From CATZDY01 sp045599035 (GTDB taxonomy: Bacteria > Bacillota > Desulfotomaculia > Desulfotomaculales > Desulfocucumaceae), in assembly GCA_045599035.1 (NCBI GenBank), contig JAZRVI010000040.1:1-9738 (forward strand): 9,738 nt of DNA, given 5' to 3'. Each line of letters opens with the position of its first letter. Position 1 is the stretch's first letter. Under the pieces are notes generated by a model. That model was not told where the DNA came from, searched no databases, and saw nothing but the letters and a program-made list of their open reading frames with translations. This document shows, in pieces, positions 1-4,751 of this stretch. The position numbers were made by a program, and so were the translations under genes.

Positions 1-1
1 C

Positions 2-169
2 CGAATTGAGAATAAGACGATACAACAAAATCTCAACCTCCTTCGTAAGTTCTGTATCAGTCTGATAAAGCAGTACAAGTCAAATACAAAATCTAACCGG
101 GCAATGTCGAAAATTATGTTGGATTGTTTGCTTGATCCAAATACATTAGTAGAGCTTCTTGAAAATTGA
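2..169 (+). CDS. C-terminal fragment of a probable IS transposase
   Basis: An open frame runs in from the left edge and ends at TGA 167-169, giving 55 residues. It is basic and leucine-rich, with NLNLLRKFCISLIKQ followed by a Lys/Arg-rich linker, then MLDCLLDPNTLVELL. A Leu-Leu-Arg-Lys helix followed by a basic segment and a short hydrophobic end resembles the tails of ISAs1-like DDE transposases. The catalytic core lies outside the window, so the family is a guess from the tail alone. No start is visible and there is no sign of continuation past the stop. It could instead be the end of an unrelated hypothetical gene. Confidence 0.4.
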   Translation, partial: RIENKTIQQNLNLLRKFCISLIKQYKSNTKSNRAMSKIMLDCLLDPNTLVELLEN

Positions 170-301
170 TTTCCGTGCTTTAGTGGGTGGGTAGTTGACG
201 GGCTTCTTTTTGGGAGAAGAAAAACCAGGTTGTTCCATTGAAAACAATAGGGTTTTAGCGAGTGAGGGGCAAAGGCAGGATCAAGCTGAGATAGAAGCTA
301 T

Positions 302-361
302 TATTAGTCAAACCAATAATGTCTGTTCTTTTTTGTGGATTTCTATTAGTCAAATTAATAA
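302..361 (+). repeat. Pair of 18-bp direct repeats, candidate operators
   Basis: TATTAGTCAAACCAATAA at 302-319 and TATTAGTCAAATTAATAA at 344-361 match at 16 of 18 positions. Each is an imperfect palindrome; the second has perfect 5-bp arms TATTA/TAATA around a 7-base centre. The starts are 42 bp apart, four turns of B-DNA, which would place two bound dimers on the same face. The second copy overlaps the proposed -35 region of the downstream operon. The binding protein is unknown; the sequence does not match PerR, Rex or Fur consensus well. Confidence 0.5.
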
Positions 362-375
362 GTCCATAGTACAAT
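346..375 (+). promoter_or_regulatory. Putative promoter of the activator/DCCP operon
   Basis: A -10 candidate TACAAT lies at 370-375, 18 bp downstream of a poor -35 match TTAGTC (346-351). Transcription would start near 382, giving a leader of about 35 bases before the ATG at 418. The weak -35 inside a repeated palindrome fits a regulated promoter, but this is inferred from motif inspection only. Confidence 0.35.
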
Positions 376-417
376 ATAGCATAGTAGGAAAATTATGAGG
401 ACTTTGGAGATAGAAAA

Positions 418-1197
418 ATGCAGAGCTATGTGGGAATTGATATTGGTTCTACCTGTACCAAAACCGTTGTGCTGGACGAAAAAAAGAAAATTTTGCACCG
501 TTTTTTTCAGCCAACCGGCTGGAGCAGTGTGGATACCGCCGAAGCCATCTGGAAAAAATTGTTGGGCTTAGGCTTAAAACCGGAAAAACTGCGAATTGTA
601 GCTACGGGTTATGGACGAATTTCCGTGCCTTATGCCCACAAATGTGTGACTGAAATTACCTGTCATGGCAAAGGAGCCTGTTATTTACAGGATCAGGAGG
701 ATTTGACGGTGGTGGACATTGGCGGCCAGGATACCAAAATTATCAGCATGGCCAAGGGATTAGTGCAGGATTTTCTTATGAATGACAAATGTTCCGCCGG
801 AACTGGCCGTTTTGTGGAAATTATGGCCAATACTCTGACTCTGCGTCCGGAAGAACTGTGCGAATTGGCGGCTCAGGGCAGCAATACCACTATCAGCTCC
901 ATGTGTACAGTCTTTGCTGAATCCGAAGTAATCAGCCTGATTGGTCGGGGCGAAAAGCGGGAAAATATTGCTTTTGCGGTTATTGATTCCATTGTCAAAA
1001 AGGTTGCAGCTCAGGCTGGCCGTTTGACTTCCAGACCGGAGGTTGTCTGTTTGACCGGAGGACTTTGCGGCTCGGATTATTTGAAGAATGCTTTGGCTCA
1101 AGAGTTGAAAACCAGGGTTATTTCTCATCCGGAAGGCCGTTATGCTGGAGCTATTGGGGCAGCTTTGCAGGCTGTTGTCGAAGCTTCTAAGGACTAA
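418..1197 (+). CDS. ATP-dependent activator of 2-hydroxyacyl-CoA dehydratase / DCCP reductase
   Basis: This 259-residue protein belongs to the BadF/HgdC ASKHA-fold activators (archerases). The homodimer holds one [4Fe-4S] cluster between subunits and uses ATP hydrolysis to push a single low-potential electron into a partner dehydratase or double-cubane protein in the cytoplasm. Visible motifs: phosphate loop GIDIGSTCTK (6-15), CHGKGA (82-87), second phosphate motif DIGGQDTK (100-107), and LTGGL (212-216). The two cluster-ligand positions are C125 in DKCSAGTGRF and C163 in SMCTVFAESEV. Length is normal for the family (about 260). GGAG at 406-409 supports the ATG at 418. The next gene starts 26 bases after the stop, so they are likely co-transcribed. 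Since the only partner here is a single HgdB-type subunit, the DCCP-reductase reading is preferred over a hydroxyglutaryl-CoA system. Confidence 0.92.
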   Translation: MQSYVGIDIGSTCTKTVVLDEKKKILHRFFQPTGWSSVDTAEAIWKKLLGLGLKPEKLRIVATGYGRISVPYAHKCVTEITCHGKGACYLQDQEDLTVVDIGGQDTKIISMAKGLVQDFLMNDKCSAGTGRFVEIMANTLTLRPEELCELAAQGSNTTISSMCTVFAESEVISLIGRGEKRENIAFAVIDSIVKKVAAQAGRLTSRPEVVCLTGGLCGSDYLKNALAQELKTRVISHPEGRYAGAIGAALQAVVEASKD

Positions 1198-1223
1198 GTT
1201 AATATCAAAAGGAGGTTCTTCCT

Positions 1224-1568
1224 ATGGAAGATGCTGTAAAAAGGTTGGAGGAAATCAAAAAGGGTTTTCAAGCTTTCGCCGAAGCCAGTCCTCAAGTAAT
1301 CGGTGCTTTTGGTCAAATGCGAGAAGCAGCCTGCAATAAAAGTGGTGCCTTGGATTTAAAAACCAAGGAATTAATCAGTATAGCCGTAGCTGTGGCTCTC
1401 AAATGTGAACCTTGCATTCTTTCCCATCTGGAAGTAATCGTTGATTTGGGAATAAGCCGGGAAGAATTGGCTGAGGCTCTCAATGCTACGATTTTGCTGT
1501 GCGGGGGACCGGGCTGGGCTTATTCCGCTTTTGCTTTGCAAGTTTATGATCAATTTGCAAGCTTATGA
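1224..1568 (+). CDS. Carboxymuconolactone decarboxylase / AhpD-like CxxC protein
   Basis: This 114-residue all-helical protein belongs to the carboxymuconolactone decarboxylase/AhpD superfamily. The AhpD-type active site is present: E49 in TKELISIAVAVALKCEPC, the redox pair C61-x-x-C64, and H68 in ILSHLE. Such proteins act as disulfide reductases for peroxiredoxins or as thiol proteins of unknown substrate; a decarboxylase role is unlikely with CxxC. AAGGAGG at 1209-1215, eight bases before the ATG, gives a strong start. It sits between the activator and the DCCP/dehydratase gene, which is not the usual two-gene layout. The last residues (FASL) result from a 19-bp tandem duplication; without it the frame would continue as MVAAKK to TAA at 1591-1593. 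The catalytic core is upstream of this lesion, so activity is probably kept. Confidence 0.85.
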   Translation: MEDAVKRLEEIKKGFQAFAEASPQVIGAFGQMREAACNKSGALDLKTKELISIAVAVALKCEPCILSHLEVIVDLGISREELAEALNATILLCGGPGWAYSAFALQVYDQFASL

Positions 1569-1572
1569 TCAA
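1535..1572 (+). repeat. 19-bp tandem duplication at the end of the AhpD-like gene
   Basis: Bases 1535-1553 and 1554-1572 are adjacent copies of one 19-bp unit (TTTGCAAG.TTATGATCAA), differing only at 1543 (T) versus 1562 (C). Nineteen is not a multiple of three, so the second copy shifts the frame and makes the stop TGA at 1566-1568. Deleting one copy restores a frame ending at TAA 1591-1593. Confidence 0.9.
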
Positions 1573-1617
1573 ATGGTTGCCGCCAAAAAATAAGCGGGAT
1601 TTTTTAGGAGGTAAATA

Positions 1618-2892
1618 ATGTCAGATTATTTAAAAATGTGGGAAGATCTGGGCATGGATCTGGAAAACCATGAATTGCTGTGTCAGGTTTTGCCTGATGC
1701 CGTTGTCGAAGTCTTTTTAAGCCAGAAAAACCGTCCCCAGGCTATGAGCTTTTGGGATATGGTGATTGCCGAAGTGCATGGCATTCGTCCGGAAGAATTA
1801 ATTAAGGCTCAAAAAGAGGGACGAAAGGTTTTTGGCACTTTTTGTGTGTATGTGCCGGATGAAGTGATTATTGCCGCTCAGGGCATTGTAACCGGTTTGT
1901 GCGGCGGTTCTCAATTTTGGGTTCCCGGCGGGGAAACTGTGCTGCCCAAAAGCACCTGTCCATTAATCAAGGCTTCTGTTGGAGCCAGATTGGGAAGAAC
2001 CTGCCCCTTCTTCCGAATTGCTGATATGTATGTGGGAGAAACCACCTGTGACGGCAAAAAGAAAGCCTATGAAATTTTGGGCGAAGATGTTCCCATGTAT
2101 ATAATGGATGTTCCCCAGATGAAACGGGAAAAGGATATTTTGCGTTGGAAAGAAGAAATTAAAGAATTTACCCAAAAGGTAGAAGAATTTACCGGCAATC
2201 AGGTAACCGCCGAAAATCTGGCTGAAGCAATTCGGATTATTAACAATCGCCGGAAAGCTTTGGCCAGGGTTTTTGAATGCCGCAAATCCAAATGCCTGCC
2301 GATTTCGGGGCGGGATGCCTTATTAATGATGCAGATTTCCTTCTTTGATGATCCGGTTCGTTGTGCGGAAATGGCCAACAAGCTGGCTGATGAGCTGGAA
2401 CAGCGGATCAAAGACGGCATATCAGTAGTAGAAGAAGGTACCAAACGAATTTTGATTACCGGAACTCCTTTGGCCGTTCCCAACTGGAAGCTGCACAATA
2501 TTATTGAAAACAGCGGAGCCGTTGTGGTTTGTGAAGAAATGTGTACCGGTACCCGTTATTTTGAAAATCTGGTGGATGAAAGCAAAACTACTTTGGATGA
2601 ACAATTTATGGCTCTTTCCGAACGCTATATGAAAACCAATTGTGCCTGCTTCACGCCTAATACCGCTCGGATCGAGGATATTCTGCGAATGGTCAAAGAA
2701 TATCAGGTGGACGGAGTGATTGACTGCAATTTGAAATTCTGCTGTCTGTATGATACCGAAAAATATGCGGTTTCCCGGTCTCTCAAGGAAGCCGGGGTTC
2801 CGGTCTTAAGTCTGGAAACTGATTATGCTGATACGGATGTAGAACAGCTTCGCACCCGGATCGGAGCTTTTGTTGAAATGCTTAATGCCTAA
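1618..2892 (+). CDS. Double-cubane cluster protein (DCCP) / HgdB-family 2-hydroxyacyl-CoA dehydratase subunit
   Basis: This 424-residue protein belongs to the HgdB/BcrB/FldB family. The N-terminal half carries Cys residues in conserved contexts: GTFC76VYVPDEVI, GLC95GGSQFW, STC114PLIK, RTC129PFF and GETTC144DGKKKAYE. The C-terminal half has CEEMC (305-309), NCACF (342/344) and DCNLKFCC (370, 375-376). The blocks ending in GETTCDGKKK resemble the DCCP branch (Carboxydothermus DCCP, E. coli YjiM), where one chain forms a homodimer holding [8Fe-9S] double-cubane clusters, more than the two-subunit hydroxyacyl-CoA dehydratases. A single dehydratase-like gene with one activator supports this. DCCPs reduce small molecules such as acetylene in vitro; the natural substrate is unknown. 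AGGAGGT at 1606-1612 fixes the ATG. Alternative: one subunit of a 2-hydroxyacyl-CoA dehydratase whose partner lies elsewhere. Confidence 0.85.
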   Translation: MSDYLKMWEDLGMDLENHELLCQVLPDAVVEVFLSQKNRPQAMSFWDMVIAEVHGIRPEELIKAQKEGRKVFGTFCVYVPDEVIIAAQGIVTGLCGGSQFWVPGGETVLPKSTCPLIKASVGARLGRTCPFFRIADMYVGETTCDGKKKAYEILGEDVPMYIMDVPQMKREKDILRWKEEIKEFTQKVEEFTGNQVTAENLAEAIRIINNRRKALARVFECRKSKCLPISGRDALLMMQISFFDDPVRCAEMANKLADELEQRIKDGISVVEEGTKRILITGTPLAVPNWKLHNIIENSGAVVVCEEMCTGTRYFENLVDESKTTLDEQFMALSERYMKTNCACFTPNTARIEDILRMVKEYQVDGVIDCNLKFCCLYDTEKYAVSRSLKEAGVPVLSLETDYADTDVEQLRTRIGAFVEMLNA

Positions 2893-2920
2893 GCAAATTA
2901 CTAAAACAGCTATTTTTAGC

Positions 2921-2950
2921 TTGACAAAAGCCGCCTGTTCTACTTATAAT
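2921..2950 (+). promoter_or_regulatory. Promoter of tRNA-Leu
   Basis: TTGACA (2921-2926) and TATAAT (2945-2950) are both perfect sigma-A consensus hexamers, 18 bp apart. Transcription would begin near 2957, leaving about 7 bases of 5' leader before the mature tRNA. There is no terminator between the DCCP stop (2892) and this promoter, so operon read-through into the tRNA is also possible. Confidence 0.85.
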
Positions 2951-2967
2951 TATTAAGGAACAGGCGG
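2931..2967. repeat. Perfect 10-bp inverted repeat centred on the tRNA promoter -10 box
   Basis: CCGCCTGTTC (2931-2940) is the exact reverse complement of GAACAGGCGG (2958-2967). The 17-base centre contains the TATAAT box, and the right arm runs into the first four bases of the tRNA. The left arm lies upstream of the start point, so this acts, if at all, on DNA (operator or cruciform) rather than in the transcript. Confidence 0.8.
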
Positions 2968-3046
2968 TCATGGCGGAATAGGCAGACGCGTACGTTTGAG
3001 GGGCGTATGGGCAACCGTCCGGGTTCAAGTCCCGGTGACCGCACCA
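2964..3046 (+). tRNA. tRNA-Leu (anticodon GAG)
   Basis: Acceptor arms GCGGTCA (2964-2970) and TGACCGC (3036-3042) pair perfectly and are followed by an encoded ACCA (3043-3046). The anticodon stem TACGT/GCGTA (2991-2995, 3003-3007) encloses loop TTGAGGG with anticodon GAG at 2998-3000, reading CUC/CUU. A class II variable arm follows (around TGGGCAACCGT), then the T-stem CCGGG/CCCGG with loop TTCAAGT. The extended variable arm and the D-arm sequence are typical of bacterial tRNA-Leu. Confidence 0.97.
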
Positions 3047-3048
3047 AT

Positions 3049-3094
3049 AAAGTAAAGAATCTATGTGTAATGTTACACATAGATTCTTTACTTT
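3049..3094 (+). terminator. Long hairpin terminator after tRNA-Leu
   Basis: Arms 3049-3070 and 3073-3094 are perfect 22-bp reverse complements separated by TG, starting two bases after the tRNA CCA. The 3' side ends CTTTACTTTT, a short U-tract. The stem is AT-rich and unusually long for a terminator, and it may also work for transcripts arriving from the rubrerythrin gene on the other strand. Confidence 0.7.
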
Positions 3095-3188
3095 TCAATA
3101 AGTCGGTTTTTTTTAATCGGTTAAAATAGAATTGCTGCCTATCCGGCCTAAGCCGGGATAATCAGCGGTTTTTGAGCTGGTTCAGCTT

Positions 3189-3797
3189 TTAACATTGTTT
3201 CAATTTGGGGGACTTGCAGATTGGACAATGGTCGGCTTTGCGGCCTACCCACCCGCAAACCGGGCATAAGTACAATTCCTCTTCCGGGAGATCCTGACCT
3301 TGACTCAAAGCCTGCAAAGCTTCCTGATACAAGGCTTCGTGGGCTTTTTCTGCTTCCATAGTCATATCCATTAATTTGGCTGCTTTCTTTTCGCCTTCGG
3401 CTTCTGCATCCTTGATAAAGCCGGGATACATTTCTTCAAATTCGTAGCGTTCTCCCTTAGCGGCTGCTTGCAGATTTTCTGCGGTGCTGCCTGCCTTGCC
3501 AGCGGCTGCCAGCAGCTTACCGGCATGAATTGCTTCGGCCTCGGCTGCTGCCTGGAACAGCTTGGCTATGTTATCCAAGCCTTCGGAAGCTGCTTTTTGG
3601 GCAAATACAGTATATTTGCGATTGGCCTGGGATTCTCCGGCAAAAGCATTCAGCAGATTTTCCTGAGTTTTAGCCTGGGTTGGGGGATTGCTTGTCAAAG
3701 CAAATTGTTCCTTGCCCGCTCCGCAAACAGGACATTCTGCCGGGGGTTCCGCTCCAGTATGCAGATAACCGCAAACTTCACAAGTCCAAGTTTTCAT
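3189..3797 (-). CDS. Rubrerythrin with rubredoxin-like centres at both ends
   Basis: A cytoplasmic non-haem peroxidase that reduces H2O2 at a di-iron site using electrons relayed through rubredoxin-type iron. Reading 202 residues from the ATG at 3797: an N-terminal rubredoxin-like Cys4 domain (C6, C9, C22, C25), a ferritin-like four-helix domain (about 45-165) with AGE (E55) and two ExxH motifs (E88-H91, E150-H153), then a second Cys4 domain (C178, C181, C191, C194). Classical rubrerythrin has only the C-terminal rubredoxin and reverse rubrerythrin only the N-terminal one; this has both. The open frame extends 16 codons further upstream, but the chosen start begins at the rubredoxin domain and has AGGAAGG 11 bases before it. 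It lies 61 bases after the PerR-like gene and is probably co-transcribed with it. Confidence 0.93.
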   Translation of the reverse strand: MKTWTCEVCGYLHTGAEPPAECPVCGAGKEQFALTSNPPTQAKTQENLLNAFAGESQANRKYTVFAQKAASEGLDNIAKLFQAAAEAEAIHAGKLLAAAGKAGSTAENLQAAAKGERYEFEEMYPGFIKDAEAEGEKKAAKLMDMTMEAEKAHEALYQEALQALSQGQDLPEEELYLCPVCGWVGRKADHCPICKSPKLKQC

Positions 3798-3858
3798 GTC
3801 AACATTTTCCTTCCTAATATATTTCCCAGTTTGGCAGATAAGCAATTATCCAAAATAC

Positions 3859-4293
3859 TTAGACTATCTGTTGGTTATTATTGTCCGCAATTTTGGCCAT
3901 GCAAGCGGGGCAGGTTCCATATAAATGGAGAGTATAGCCATCCACCTGACAACCTTGCATTTTCAAAGGAATTTGGAGCTGAACGCTTTGCACATCCAAT
4001 TCCAGATCATAAATTTTATCACAAATTCGGCATAAAAAGTGGGTGTGGGGAACAACATTGGGATCGAAATGGCGTTTATCCCGTTTGATTCTGACTTCCT
4101 GAATTTCTTTGGCTTCACACAAGGCTTCCAGGGTATTGTAGACGGTGGCCAAAGATAAGGATGGAAAATCGGGTTTTAAAGCATTATAAATTTCTTCGGC
4201 AGAAGGGTGGCCGATATTACCATCTAATAATTTCATGATAGCTAGTCTTTGAGGAGTTACTTTTAAACCCAGACTTTTCAATTTATTGATCAT
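3859..4293 (-). CDS. perR: Fur-family peroxide regulator, PerR-like
   Basis: This 144-residue protein is a full-length Fur-family repressor. The N-terminal winged helix (about 1-80) includes VTPQRLAIMKLL, HPSAEEIY and the recognition-helix region LSLATVYNTLEAL. The dimerisation/metal domain has the regulatory-metal segment RHFDPNVVPHTHF with C-R-I-C directly after, and a second CxxC near the C-terminus (TCPACMA) that would complete a structural Zn(Cys)4 site. The arrangement H...D...HxH followed by CxxC fits PerR better than ferric-uptake Fur, but subtype assignment by eye is uncertain. GGAAAGGA precedes the ATG. It lies directly upstream of rubrerythrin, a classic PerR target in anaerobes, and its own promoter carries a PerR-like box, so autoregulation is likely. 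Confidence 0.88.
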   Translation of the reverse strand: MINKLKSLGLKVTPQRLAIMKLLDGNIGHPSAEEIYNALKPDFPSLSLATVYNTLEALCEAKEIQEVRIKRDKRHFDPNVVPHTHFLCRICDKIYDLELDVQSVQLQIPLKMQGCQVDGYTLHLYGTCPACMAKIADNNNQQIV

Positions 4294-4347
4294 TATAATT
4301 TAAATCCTTTCCAATTCGTTATCTAATCCATTTTACTTATAATTATC

Positions 4348-4362
4348 TTGTAATCATAATAA
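4348..4362 (-). promoter_or_regulatory. PerR-box-like operator
   Basis: Read on the minus strand, TTATTATGATTACAA matches the PerR box TTATAATNATTATAA at 12 of 14 defined positions. It overlaps the -10 element of the regulator/rubrerythrin promoter, where bound repressor would block RNA polymerase. A further half-site-like TTATAAT lies at 4337-4343 on the plus strand. Confidence 0.65.
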
Positions 4363-4384
4363 ATTAATTTATTCAATAAGTCAA
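4356..4384 (-). promoter_or_regulatory. Promoter of the perR-rubrerythrin unit
   Basis: On the minus strand, TTGACT (4384-4379) and TATTAT (4361-4356) are separated by exactly 17 bp. The start point would fall near 4349, about 55 bases before the regulator ATG. No other good promoter is seen between the two genes, so rubrerythrin probably depends on this one. Confidence 0.7.
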
Positions 4385-4516
4385 GTCTTTTAATCCATTT
4401 TTAGCAATAAGTCCGTTATAAATCCCGGTTTGCTGTTTAAAATGGCTTTACAAGTTTTTCCTAAAAAGGGGTAACTGGACTTCAAAGCTCTTTTGTTCAA
4501 ATGCTTGCCAGCTTTT
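4385..4516. other. AT-rich intergenic stretch with no recognised gene
   Basis: Upstream of the perR promoter and before the tnpB relic, no reading frame here shows family-like sequence. It may contain more decayed IS sequence, since the tnpB relic begins without its upstream half, but no match could be made. Confidence 0.4.
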
Positions 4517-4675
4517 TCGGAGGATTTAAATGTTAGTGGAATGATAAAAAATCGGCATTTGGCCAGGGCAATTCAGGAGCAGGGGTTTTATGGGTTCCTG
4601 TACTTTATGCAATATAAGTCGGCTAAATACAGCATAGAGTTTGTGAAAGCCGATAGATTTTTTCCCAGCTTCAAA
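4517..4675 (+). pseudogene. Relic of IS200/IS605-type tnpB
   Basis: In this frame the translation includes SEDLNVSGMIKNRHLARAI, then QEQGFYGF, a diverged middle, and VKADRFFPSFK. These match the order of conserved blocks in TnpB/OrfB: EDLNVxGMxKNxxLAxAI, GFxEFxxQLxYK, and VDRWFPSSK before the zinc finger. Only about 50 residues remain. The N-terminal two thirds are missing, the FRRQLEYK block has decayed to FLYFMQYK, and the frame leaves the family right after FPS, where the CxxC zinc finger should follow. No usable start or ribosome site is present. It is a dead fragment between the perR promoter and the terminator of the protease operon. Confidence 0.75.
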
Positions 4676-4677
4676 TT

Positions 4678-4717
4678 ACAACGGCATAACTTACAAAAAT
4701 GTAAGTTATGCCGTTGT
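4678..4717. terminator. 17-bp hairpin, probable terminator of the protease operon
   Basis: Arms 4678-4694 and 4701-4717 are perfect reverse complements around AAAAAT. The hairpin lies 34 bases past the stop of the minus-strand subtilase gene, a natural terminator position. The minus-strand 3' flank (AATTTGAAG) is not U-rich, while the plus-strand flank (TTTCGTCTTTTC) is, so it may be bidirectional or may instead be an IS-end hairpin left by the adjacent tnpB relic. Confidence 0.5.
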
Positions 4718-4751
4718 TTCGTCTTTTCAGTATATCCAAAGCTCTCTTTTT

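Noticed and set aside
195..398. Plus-strand open frame of 67 codons before the activator gene
   Set aside because: It needs a TTG start, has no ribosome site, shows no family-like sequence, and covers the repeats and promoter of the operon.
3141..3159. Bulged hairpin after rubrerythrin as its terminator
   Set aside because: The stem has a one-base bulge and the minus-strand flank lacks an immediate U-run; too weak to call.
3798..3845. Longer N-terminus for rubrerythrin (16 extra residues)
   Set aside because: The extra residues are not part of the rubredoxin fold, and AGGAAGG lies inside that extension, upstream of the ATG at 3797.
3468..4088. 206-codon plus-strand open frame
   Set aside because: It runs antisense across the rubrerythrin and PerR-like genes, both of which have clear family motifs.
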